A stretch of 5,321 nt of DNA from Flavisolibacter sp. (GTDB lineage: Bacteria; Bacteroidota; Bacteroidia; Chitinophagales; Chitinophagaceae): the NCBI GenBank assembly GCA_013695175.1, contig JACDAZ010000280.1, forward strand, positions 1 through 5,321. Direction: 5' to 3'. Each line of letters opens with the position of its first letter. Positions within the stretch are counted from its first letter, which is position 1. The position numbers and the translations under genes are program-made. The notes beneath the pieces are model-generated. The model worked only from the letters and a program-made list of their open reading frames with translations. It had not been told where the DNA came from and did no database searches. This document shows, one piece after another, positions 1 through 5,321 of the stretch.

Positions 1-263
1 TGACAATGGTGTATCATCTTTCATCAACAGAACACAGGCAAACAATAGTTATTAAAGCAAACCTTAACAGGGAGAATCCTGAAATAAAAACGGTATCTGA
101 TATCTGGCGAACAGCTGAATTTCATGAACGTGAAGTGTATGAATTATTTGGAGTAAAATTTATAGATCATCCCGATTTAAGAAGATTGATACTTACTGAT
201 GATTTTGAAGGGTTTCCTTTGAGAAAAGATTTTGAGGATCCGGTGAACATGATCAGATTATAA
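1..263 (+). CDS. nuoC: NADH-quinone oxidoreductase subunit C, 3' part (30 kDa subunit)
   Basis: This is the C-terminal part of NuoC, a subunit of the peripheral arm of complex I that packs against NuoD and NuoB near the quinone site. The reading frame is open to the left edge (codon ACA at 3-5), so the ATG at 6 is probably internal and the gene starts outside the window. Counting from that Met, residues 2-5 (VYHL) and the stretch from about 40 to 76 match the family signature: EREVYELFGV, then HPDLRRL, then GFPLRKDF. The stop is TAA at 261-263, and nuoD begins 30 bases downstream, so the two are very likely co-transcribed. NuoC and NuoD are separate proteins here, not the fused NuoCD of E. 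coli and Bacteroides. The identity is secure; only the N-terminal portion is missing. Confidence 0.96.
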   Translation, partial: TMVYHLSSTEHRQTIVIKANLNRENPEIKTVSDIWRTAEFHEREVYELFGVKFIDHPDLRRLILTDDFEGFPLRKDFEDPVNMIRL

Positions 264-293
264 TTATTGATGCTACTTCTTTAAGAAGATAAA

Positions 294-1442
294 ATGTATA
301 CTGAAACACAAATACTGGAAACTACTGATTATTCAAATAGCAGTGTAGACGGCACTGAAGGGTTGGTTATAAATGTAGGCCCTCAACACCCGGCCACACA
401 TGGTGTATTACATCTTGTAATTACGCTTAATGGAGAAACTATACAAAAAGTAGAACCTCACCTTGGTTATATACATCGTTCTATTGAAAAAATGTGTGAG
501 AGCTTAACGTACCGTCAATTCATTTATGTAACCAGCAGGATGGATTATTTATCATCACACATTAACAATCATGCTTGTGTACTTACGATAGAAAAAGCCA
601 TGCAGATTGAAATACCTGAAAGGGTGAAATACATCCGTGTGATCATGGATGAACTTACACGAATAGCTTCTCATGAATTATGGTGGGGAGCACTGGCAAT
701 GGATGTAGGTGCCTTCACTCCATTCTTTTATGCCTTCAGGGAAAGAGAAAATATTACAGAAATCATGGAAGAAACCTGTGGTGCCAGGTTAACCATGAAT
801 TATATGGTTCCCGGAGGAGTGATGGCTGATTTGCATCCAAATTTTCAAAACAGGGTAAAAGCTTTTATTAAACTCTTTTATTCCAAGATCCATGAATACG
901 ATGAATTGGTAACAAGTAATGTCATTTTTCAAAACAGGTTAAAAGGTGTGGGTGCTATCTCAAAAGAAGATGCAATTTCTTATGGTTGTACCGGTCCTGT
1001 CGGCAGAGCAAGTGGTGTTAGTTGTGATATAAGAAAAATTTATCCTTACGAGATCTATGATAAAATACAGTTTGATGAAATATTAGAAACGGCAGGAGAT
1101 TCCTATGCAAGGTATATGGTGCGTATGAGGGAGCTAAGAGAGTCGGTAAAAATACTGGAACAATTGATTGATAATATTCCTGAAGGTGATTACCAGGCAA
1201 AGACCAAAGCAGTTTTGAAATTGCCTAAAGGTGAATTTTATACCAGGGTTGAAACTGCAAGAGGAGAATTTGGAATTTATATAGTGAGCGAAGGCGGTAC
1301 AACACCGTACCGTATTAAATTTCGTTCCCCTGGATTTTCCAATTTATCAGCTTTAGATCATATGAGCAGGGGCAGTAAGATTGGTGACCTGATGGCCACA
1401 ATGGGCACATTGGATCTGGTGATACCGGATATTGACAGATAG
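294..1442 (+). CDS. nuoD: NADH-quinone oxidoreductase subunit D (49 kDa subunit)
   Basis: NuoD forms, with NuoB and NuoH, the quinone-reduction site of complex I on the cytoplasmic side of the membrane. The 382-residue length is normal for the family. Visible motifs are GPQHPATHG at 29-37 and SRMDYL at 81-86; by family knowledge H36 and Y85 correspond to the quinone-head ligands. Others are GYIHRSIEK at 58-66 (many homologues have HRG, here HRS), CTGPVGRASG at 232-241, and FRSPGFSNL at 343-351. The C-terminus DIDR matches the usual family end, so the protein is not truncated. The ATG at 294 has an A-rich leader (AGAAGATAAA) and no Shine-Dalgarno sequence, as is usual in Bacteroidota. The TAG stop coincides with the left end of a palindromic repeat, and the last 51 bases recur in degraded form at 1609-1658. 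nuoE would normally follow but does not. Confidence 0.98.
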   Translation: MYTETQILETTDYSNSSVDGTEGLVINVGPQHPATHGVLHLVITLNGETIQKVEPHLGYIHRSIEKMCESLTYRQFIYVTSRMDYLSSHINNHACVLTIEKAMQIEIPERVKYIRVIMDELTRIASHELWWGALAMDVGAFTPFFYAFRERENITEIMEETCGARLTMNYMVPGGVMADLHPNFQNRVKAFIKLFYSKIHEYDELVTSNVIFQNRLKGVGAISKEDAISYGCTGPVGRASGVSCDIRKIYPYEIYDKIQFDEILETAGDSYARYMVRMRELRESVKILEQLIDNIPEGDYQAKTKAVLKLPKGEFYTRVETARGEFGIYIVSEGGTTPYRIKFRSPGFSNLSALDHMSRGSKIGDLMATMGTLDLVIPDIDR

Positions 1443-1570
1443 CCCCCTGTCCCCCGAAGGGGGAACTTAGGTGGTATTGACTAATAATGTTGGATAGATA
1501 AAAATTAAAGTGTGATTTGAAATCAATGAATATTAATATTTACATAACAACTTAAATCTAGGTTCCCCTT
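1392..1570 (+). repeat. Direct repeat, copy 1 (overlaps nuoD 3' end)
   Basis: This segment is repeated at 1609-1787. By hand alignment the copies differ at six positions plus one deletion and one insertion, about 96% identity. Bases 1392-1442 code for the last 16 residues of NuoD and its stop; the rest is non-coding. From the stop codon onward the sequence starts TAGCCCCCTGT and holds a perfect hairpin at 1450-1464 (five C, loop GAA, five G, flanked by T and A). It also has a 12-base palindrome AATATTAATATT at 1529-1540. Unlike copy 2, its right end does not run into the matching inverted arm: after TTCCCCTT it diverges into a 38-base spacer (1571-1608) found nowhere else in the window. The hairpin lacks a following T tract, so it is not a convincing terminator. 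Confidence 0.93.
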
Positions 1571-1608
1571 TTGAGGAAAGGTTTTTCAAATCTTCAGCGT
1601 TATAACAT

Positions 1609-1658
1609 ATGGCAACAATGGGCACATTGGATTTGGTGATTCGGATATTGACAGATAG
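1609..1658 (+). pseudogene. Remnant of the nuoD 3' end
   Basis: These 50 bases match the last 51 bases of nuoD. Read from ATG at 1609 they encode MATMGTLDLVI, identical to the NuoD tail. A one-base loss in the following CCG region then shifts the frame, so the PDIDR end and the original stop are lost. Two of the earlier differences (GCC to GCA, CTG to TTG) are synonymous. The shifted frame stays open for 25 codons in all and ends in the repeat, which does not suggest a real product. No other part of nuoD lies upstream of it: bases 1571-1608 do not resemble the gene. It is best read as a by-product of the duplication. Confidence 0.85.
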
Positions 1659-1787
1659 CCCCCTGTCCCCCGAAGGGGGAACTTAGGTGGTTTTGACTAA
1701 TTATGTTGGATAGATAAAAATTAAAGTGTGATTTGACATCAATGAATATTAATATTTACATAACAACTTAAATCTAGGTTTCCCCTT
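1609..1787 (+). repeat. Direct repeat, copy 2
   Basis: This is the second copy of the segment at 1392-1570, offset by 217 and then 216 bases because one base is missing near 1641. It starts abruptly at ATGGCAACAATGGGC, inside what was nuoD coding sequence, and contains the hairpin at 1666-1680 and the AATATTAATATT palindrome at 1745-1756. The copies differ by substitutions at copy-1 positions 1397, 1416, about 1424, 1476, 1486 and 1521. It continues into the right arm of the inverted-repeat element and then directly into nuoH. The divergence means it is either an older duplication or a join of two related haplotypes. Confidence 0.93.
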
Positions 1788-1803
1788 CGGGGGACAGGGG
1801 CTA
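1656..1803. repeat. 148-bp element with terminal inverted repeats (MITE-like or palindromic intergenic repeat)
   Basis: The left end begins TAGCCCCCTGTCCCCCGAAG. The reverse complement of the right end (1774-1803) begins TAGCCCCTGTCCCCCGAAGG, so about 30 bases match in inverted orientation with small indels. Each arm is itself a hairpin (1666-1680 and 1781-1794). The interior is AT-rich, contains the AATATTAATATT palindrome close to its centre and encodes no protein. A related left half lies at 1440-1570, directly at the nuoD stop. I recall similar CCCCCTTCGGGGGACAGGGG intergenic repeats from Bacteroidota genomes, but could not search for them. No transposase is present, so any mobility would depend on an enzyme elsewhere. 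Clear target-site duplications are not visible. Confidence 0.75.
1781..1794 (+). promoter_or_regulatory. C(UUCG)G tetraloop hairpin in the nuoH leader
   Basis: The + strand reads T, four C, TTCG, four G, A, giving in RNA a short GC-only stem capped by UUCG closed by a C-G pair, a known exceptionally stable tetraloop. It ends 11 bases before the nuoH ATG (1806), roughly where a ribosome would load, and it could alternatively pair with the left arm of the element at 1656-1687. No Shine-Dalgarno sequence and no A-rich leader precede nuoH, unlike nuoD, nuoI and nuoL. An effect on nuoH expression is inference; the hairpin itself is plain in the sequence. Confidence 0.5.
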
Positions 1804-1805
1804 TT

Positions 1806-2882
1806 ATGTTTAGTTTAGAAGGCATAACAAATTCAATACAGGAGTGGCTTTTTGCAACTTTCAATCCAACTGTAGCACTGTTGATACAGTTTGCTATTGT
1901 TATACTTTTAGCTATTACATTATTTGCTGTTCTTGGATTGGTACTGGTGCTTATGGAGCGAAAAGTGGCAGCACGTATGCAAATACGTCTTGGTCCCAAT
2001 CGTGTAGGTCCGCAGGGTATGTTCCAAACAACTGCTGATACATTGAAGCTGATCATGAAAGAAGGATTAACTCCTGATGGTGCTGATAAATTTCTTTTTA
2101 ACCTGGCTCCCTATATAGTAATGATCGTTGCCATGTTATTACTGGCACCAATTGCTTTTGCAAAAGGTTTTCAAATTTGGGATATTAATATTGGAGTGTT
2201 GTATGTAACAGCAATTTCATCGCTGGCTGTGATTGGAATTTTGATGGCAGGCTGGGCAAGTAATAATAAATATTCCATGTTGGGTGCCATGCGTAGTGGT
2301 GCACAGATAGTAAGTTATGAACTCTCAGCAGGACTATCTATCATAACTATTGTTGTACTTACGGGAAGTTTACAAATTTCTGAGATCGTTGCATCGCAAC
2401 AAAATGGATGGTGGTTATTTAAGGGACATATTCCTGCCATCATTGCTTTTGTTATTTTTATTATAGCCGTAACTGCTGAAACTAATAGAGCACCGTTTGA
2501 TCTTGCAGAAGCAGAATCCGAATTAACGGCAGGATTTCATACAGAGTATTCAGGTATGAAATTCGCCTTGTTCTTCCTTGCTGAATACATCAATATATTT
2601 ATTGTCTGTGCTATTGGCGCTACCTTGTTTTTAGGAGGATGGATGCCTTTGCACATTGGTAGTTGGGAAGGTTTCAATCGTATCATGGATTATATACCAT
2701 CTGTAGTTTGGTTCTTTGGAAAAACATTTTTCCTCATCTTTTTGATCATGTGGTTCAGGTGGACATTTCCAAGATTAAGAATTGATCAGTTATTGAATTT
2801 GGAATGGAAATATTTGTTGCCAATAAGTTTATTCAATCTCTTACTGGTAACGGTGATAGCAATTTTAGGTTGGCATTTTTAA
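1806..2882 (+). CDS. nuoH: NADH-quinone oxidoreductase subunit H (ND1)
   Basis: NuoH is the membrane subunit that joins the peripheral arm to the proton-pumping arm and forms much of the quinone channel. The protein has 358 residues with about eight hydrophobic spans, starting with one at about 23-50. Family motifs are all present: ERKVAARMQIRLGPNRVGP at 51-69, GWASNNKYSMLGAMRSGAQ at 149-167, AETNRAPFDLAEAESEL at 224-240 followed by GFHTEYSGMKFA to 254, and WFRWTFPRLRIDQLL at 316-330. The acidic loop at 224-248 is the conserved charged segment near the quinone entrance. The ATG at 1806 lies 2 bases after a palindromic element, so the native leader seems to have been replaced or occupied. The gene follows nuoD directly, with nuoE, F and G missing between them. 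Nothing in the protein looks broken. Confidence 0.98.
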   Translation: MFSLEGITNSIQEWLFATFNPTVALLIQFAIVILLAITLFAVLGLVLVLMERKVAARMQIRLGPNRVGPQGMFQTTADTLKLIMKEGLTPDGADKFLFNLAPYIVMIVAMLLLAPIAFAKGFQIWDINIGVLYVTAISSLAVIGILMAGWASNNKYSMLGAMRSGAQIVSYELSAGLSIITIVVLTGSLQISEIVASQQNGWWLFKGHIPAIIAFVIFIIAVTAETNRAPFDLAEAESELTAGFHTEYSGMKFALFFLAEYINIFIVCAIGATLFLGGWMPLHIGSWEGFNRIMDYIPSVVWFFGKTFFLIFLIMWFRWTFPRLRIDQLLNLEWKYLLPISLFNLLLVTVIAILGWHF

Positions 2883-2962
2883 TTTCGCCACTAAGGCCCT
2901 AAGGAACTAAGTAACACTAAGGCTTTGTGAAACTTTGTGACTTAGCGTCTTTGTGGCAAAAA
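2883..2962. repeat. CTAAG-rich imperfect palindrome between nuoH and nuoI
   Basis: Bases 2883-2903 and the reverse complement of 2942-2962 (approximately) match at 17 of 21 positions, sharing the pattern TTT-GCCAC-AAG-C-CTAAG. The left side carries four CTAAG units (2891, 2899, 2907, 2917) spaced 8-10 bases apart; the right arm has CTTAG at 2941. The transcript could form a stem of about 20 imperfect pairs with a loop near 38 bases. It starts right after the nuoH stop and has no strong T tract, so it is not a typical intrinsic terminator. I recall similar 'CACTAAGG...TTTGTGGC' intergenic repeats in Bacteroidota but could not verify this. The remaining gap to nuoI (2963-3044) shows no gene and no clear promoter. 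Confidence 0.7.
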
Positions 2963-3044
2963 AGATGAACAGAAATACTTAAAGTACAAGTGAGTGACAC
3001 AACAGGCGATGCTATGAAAAACAAAAGCTGATAAAAAATATTCA

Positions 3045-3521
3045 ATGTTTATAAAGGAATATATAAAAGACATTTTTAGAGCTGTAAAATCATTGCTTAC
3101 CGGCATGAACCGGACAGGCTATTATTTTGTGAGGCCACGAGAAATTATTACAGAACAATATCCGGATAACCGTGATACACTTGTGTTGGCTGAAAGATTC
3201 AGGGGTGAAGTAGTGATGCCACATGATGAAAAAAATAAACATGCCTGCACGGGTTGTACTGCCTGCGAACTGGCTTGTCCTAATGGCACCATCAAGATCA
3301 TTACCAAATTTGATATCAGCCCGGAAGGCAAAAAGAAAAAAGCGCTTGATACTTTTATCTATCATCTTGAATTATGTACTATGTGTAATTTATGCGTTGT
3401 AGCTTGCCCTACAGATGCTATAAAAATGGCGCAAAACTTCGAGCATAGTGTGTATGACAGAACCAGGCTTACTAAAAAATTAAACAACCCGGGATCAAAA
3501 ATTAGGGAGGGAATAGAATAA
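3045..3521 (+). CDS. nuoI: NADH-quinone oxidoreductase subunit I (two [4Fe-4S] ferredoxin-type)
   Basis: NuoI carries the two [4Fe-4S] clusters (N6a and N6b) that pass electrons along the peripheral arm to NuoB. The protein has 158 residues. The N-terminal segment (1-30) is the membrane-surface helix region that contacts NuoH. Cluster one uses C68, C71, C74 and C78 in CTGCTACELACP; cluster two uses C111, C114, C117 and C121 in CTMCNLCVVACP, so all eight ligands are present. A lysine-rich stretch (GKKKK, 95-99) lies between them. The ATG at 3045 is the first start after an in-frame TGA at 3015-3017, and its leader is A-rich (GATAAAAAATATTCA). Its stop overlaps the nuoJ start by one base. Intact clusters suggest a working electron path even though nuoEFG are not beside it. 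Confidence 0.98.
   Translation: MFIKEYIKDIFRAVKSLLTGMNRTGYYFVRPREIITEQYPDNRDTLVLAERFRGEVVMPHDEKNKHACTGCTACELACPNGTIKIITKFDISPEGKKKKALDTFIYHLELCTMCNLCVVACPTDAIKMAQNFEHSVYDRTRLTKKLNNPGSKIREGIE
3506..3510 (+). promoter_or_regulatory. Shine-Dalgarno-like GGAGG before nuoJ
   Basis: GGAGG, within AGGGAGGG, lies inside the last codons of nuoI, 10 bases before the nuoJ ATG at 3521. With the TAATG overlap it fits translational coupling. The same bases also encode the nuoI tail (REGIE), so chance is possible. Confidence 0.4.
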
Positions 3522-4114
3522 TGAATGCAGCCGCCATTATTTTTTATGCTATTTCTGCTTTGATACTTGGAGCAGGAATTTTAGCTGTAACATCAAGAAA
3601 AATATTTCGTTCTGCTATTTGGTTATTAGCCTCACTGGTAGGTGTAGCCGCACTTTATTTTTGGATGCAGGTGGAGTTTATTGCGGCTGTACAAATTATT
3701 GTTTATGTGGGTGGCATTGTTGTTCTGATTATATTCTCCATTTTTCTAACACATCAGAGTGGACAAGATTTGCCAAAGCCCATACTGAAGCGAACTATTT
3801 TTTCAGGGCTTGCTGCTCTACTGGGATTAGGGTTTAGTTATAATCTTATCAGGGAATATGGGTTTCAGCCAACAACAATACCTTTTACACCCACAGTAAG
3901 TGATATAGGTACACAAATGCTGAGTCCTACGGAATATGGATATGTATTGCCATTTGAAGTAGTGAGCATGTTATTGCTGGCAGCTATGATAGGTTGTATA
4001 GTCATTGCAATGAAACCACCTTCAGAAACAATAACTATTCAATCAATACCTGCACAAGACCCGGTTAAAGGAAAAATAAATATTAAAGAACCTGAAATGA
4101 TGGAGGAACTATAA
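3521..4114 (+). CDS. nuoJ: NADH-quinone oxidoreductase subunit J (ND6)
   Basis: NuoJ is a membrane subunit of complex I next to NuoH and NuoK; its third helix is involved in coupling quinone chemistry to proton transfer. The 197-residue protein has five hydrophobic spans, at about 4-23, 30-48, 53-77, 93-110 and 143-164. The most conserved part is EFIAAVQIIVYVGGIVVLII at 52-71, the helix with the glycine pair that forms a pi-bulge in known structures. LPFEVVSMLLLAAMIG at 143-158 is the conserved last helix, followed by a polar tail (165-197) rich in Pro, Lys and Glu. The ATG at 3521 overlaps the nuoI stop by one base, and its own stop overlaps the nuoK start by one base, so the three genes are probably translationally coupled. 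Confidence 0.97.
   Translation: MNAAAIIFYAISALILGAGILAVTSRKIFRSAIWLLASLVGVAALYFWMQVEFIAAVQIIVYVGGIVVLIIFSIFLTHQSGQDLPKPILKRTIFSGLAALLGLGFSYNLIREYGFQPTTIPFTPTVSDIGTQMLSPTEYGYVLPFEVVSMLLLAAMIGCIVIAMKPPSETITIQSIPAQDPVKGKINIKEPEMMEEL
4102..4106 (+). promoter_or_regulatory. Shine-Dalgarno-like GGAGG before nuoK
   Basis: GGAGG in the last codons of nuoJ lies 7 bases before the nuoK ATG at 4114, a standard spacing. It is also part of the codons for the MMEEL tail of NuoJ. Together with the TAATG overlap it suggests coupled translation. Confidence 0.45.
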
Positions 4115-4428
4115 TGCACGCAGTACCATTAGAACATATTTTATTTGTGAGCACTGCTTTGTTTTTTATTGGCATGTTTGGTTTGTTTACCCGGCGAAAC
4201 CTGATCACCATATTAATGTCTATTGAGCTTACTCTGAATAGTGTCAACATCAATTTTATTGCATTTAATAAATACCTGTATCCGGAAAAACTGGATGGGG
4301 TGTTCTTTACCATTTTTATAATAACCATTGCAGCGGCCGAAGCTGCAGTTGCCATAGCCATTATTATCAATCTTTACAGAAGCCATAAGTCTATTGATGT
4401 AGAAGCTGCAGCCGAACTAAAATTTTAA
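4114..4428 (+). CDS. nuoK: NADH-quinone oxidoreductase subunit K (ND4L)
   Basis: NuoK is the small membrane subunit of complex I that carries two buried glutamates on the proton path between NuoH/J and the antiporter-like subunits. The protein has 104 residues, the usual length, with three membrane spans at about 8-25, 29-52 and 63-87. The key acids are E38 in LMSIELTLNSVN and E76 in IAAAEAAVAIAI, matching E36 and E72 of E. coli NuoK by family knowledge. The ATG at 4114 shares a base with the nuoJ stop. nuoL begins 3 bases after its stop. No abnormal feature is seen. Confidence 0.98.
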   Translation: MHAVPLEHILFVSTALFFIGMFGLFTRRNLITILMSIELTLNSVNINFIAFNKYLYPEKLDGVFFTIFIITIAAAEAAVAIAIIINLYRSHKSIDVEAAAELKF

Positions 4429-4431
4429 AAG

Positions 4432-5321
4432 ATGTTGTACCACGCTTATATACTTCTTGTCCCACTGGTTCCACTGGTAACATTTGTTATTCTTGGATTG
4501 TTTGGAAGAAGATATTTTAATCATTCAGCTGGCATAATTGGTACAGGAGCATTATTGGTTTCAACAGTTGTATCCATAATGATCGCTTATCAATATTTTT
4601 TTGTTGATGGTGCCACAGATGGAGTTTATCAAAAACTGGAGGTTTTAAAATATACATGGCTTCAGTTTTCCCCTGCTCTTTCTATTGATATGGGTTTTTT
4701 ACTGGATCCTATTTCTGTGATGATGATAGTAGTTGTAAGTTTTGTATCACTGATGGTGCACATATTCAGCCTTGGTTATATGAAAGGTGAAGAAAGGTTT
4801 GCAACTTATTATGCGTTCCTGGCTTTATTTACTTTTTCCATGTTGGGATTGGTATTGTCAACCAATATTTTCCAGATCTTTATTTTTTGGGAACTGGTAG
4901 GTGCATCATCGTATTTATTAATAGGATATTATTTTCAAAAACCATCTGCCGTTGCGGCTTCAAAAAAAGCATTTATTGTTACACGATTTGCAGATCTTGG
5001 TTTTTTAATTGGCATATTGATCCTTGGTTTTTATGCAGGTACCTTAGATTTTGGAATATTAATAGACAGGTTAACAGCAACCCAGTCACCCGAATTTTTA
5101 AGCATCACCACAGCATCTTTTATGGGAATTTCTGCACTGACCTGGGCACTTGTTTTGGTGTTTATGGGTGGTGCCGGTAAATCTGCCATGTTCCCGCTTC
5201 ATATCTGGTTACCCGATGCCATGGAAGGTCCAACACCTGTATCGGCATTGATACATGCTGCTACCATGGTAGTGGCAGGTGTTTATCTTGTAGCAAGGCT
5301 TTTTCCCATTTTTGCAATTGA
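4432..5321 (+). CDS. nuoL: NADH-quinone oxidoreductase subunit L, 5' part (ND5 antiporter-like)
   Basis: NuoL is the distal antiporter-like proton-pumping subunit of complex I. The frame is open from ATG 4432 to the right edge, giving 296 residues and two bases of the next codon; full NuoL proteins are usually over 600 residues, so about half is outside. Visible landmarks are LLDPISVMM at 90-98, FWELVGASSYLLIGYY at 152-167, VTRFADLGF at 183-191 and GAGKSAMFPLHIWLPDAMEG at 247-266, continuing PTPVSALIHAATMVVAGVYL to 286. By family knowledge E154, D187, K250 and H275 match the proton-path residues E144, D178, K229 and H254 of E. coli NuoL. At least eight hydrophobic spans can be seen. The leader is AAAATTTTAAAAG, A-rich without a Shine-Dalgarno sequence. 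The start is 3 bases after the nuoK stop, so it belongs to the same transcript. Confidence 0.97.
   Translation, partial: MLYHAYILLVPLVPLVTFVILGLFGRRYFNHSAGIIGTGALLVSTVVSIMIAYQYFFVDGATDGVYQKLEVLKYTWLQFSPALSIDMGFLLDPISVMMIVVVSFVSLMVHIFSLGYMKGEERFATYYAFLALFTFSMLGLVLSTNIFQIFIFWELVGASSYLLIGYYFQKPSAVAASKKAFIVTRFADLGFLIGILILGFYAGTLDFGILIDRLTATQSPEFLSITTASFMGISALTWALVLVFMGGAGKSAMFPLHIWLPDAMEGPTPVSALIHAATMVVAGVYLVARLFPIFAI

Noticed and set aside
1450..1464. CCCCC-GAA-GGGGG hairpin just after the nuoD stop as a terminator
   Set aside because: No T tract follows, and the same hairpin is part of a repeat element found again at 1666-1680, so it is explained as repeat structure.
1563..1586. Possible intrinsic terminator: CCTTT / AAAGG stem followed by five T in the spacer after repeat copy 1
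   Set aside because: The stem has only five pairs, three of them A-T, so it is too weak to call; termination here would also cut off nuoH and the genes after it.
1609..1686. Small open frame from ATG 1609, about 25 codons, starting MATMGTLDLVI
   Set aside because: It is the duplicated nuoD tail followed by a frameshift into the palindromic repeat; no leader signal or coding pattern supports a real peptide.
1443..1805. CRISPR array or tRNA in the nuoD-nuoH gap
   Set aside because: There are only two long copies with no regular short repeat-spacer pattern, and no cloverleaf could be drawn.
1739..2056. Reverse-strand open frame of 105 codons over the repeat and the nuoH start
   Set aside because: It overlaps the well-supported nuoH and a non-coding repeat, and its translation shows no recognisable family.
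4887..5180. Forward open frame of 97 codons in another frame
   Set aside because: It lies wholly inside nuoL, whose motifs are unmistakable; the alternative translation is rich in Cys, Phe and Trp and looks like a shadow.

Overview
The window is part of a respiratory complex I (NADH:quinone oxidoreductase) operon, all on the + strand. In order it holds the 3' end of nuoC, complete nuoD, nuoH, nuoI, nuoJ and nuoK, and the first 296 codons of nuoL, which runs off the right edge. The low GC content, the A-rich leaders with mostly no Shine-Dalgarno sequence, the protein style and the GC-rich palindromic intergenic repeats suggest a member of the Bacteroidota, perhaps near Chitinophagaceae. This placement is inference from memory; no database search was possible.

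Layout: nuoC ends at 263 and nuoD (294-1442) follows after 30 bases. Bases 1443-1805 carry no functional gene but are highly structured. They hold an imperfect direct duplication of about 179 bp (1392-1570 and 1609-1787, period about 217) that begins inside the 3' end of nuoD, so the second copy carries a frameshifted remnant of the nuoD tail. The second copy belongs to a 148-bp element with terminal inverted repeats (1656-1803) whose right end lies 2 bases before the nuoH start codon. nuoH (1806-2882) is followed by a 162-bp gap with a CTAAG-rich imperfect palindrome. nuoI, nuoJ, nuoK and nuoL are then tightly packed, with 1-base overlaps at I/J and J/K and 3 bases between K and L.

Together the genes encode the hydrophilic connecting module (NuoC, D, I), the quinone-site membrane subunit NuoH, and membrane subunits J, K and L of the proton-pumping arm. 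The NADH-oxidising module genes nuoE, nuoF and nuoG, which lie between nuoD and nuoH in the classical order, are absent here. The duplicated repeat region sits exactly where they would be. This is either a real 11-subunit-type complex I, a relocation or deletion of nuoEFG, or an assembly misjoin at the repeats; the sequence alone cannot decide. I found no new defence or mobile system. The nuoD-nuoH junction is the part worth a second look.
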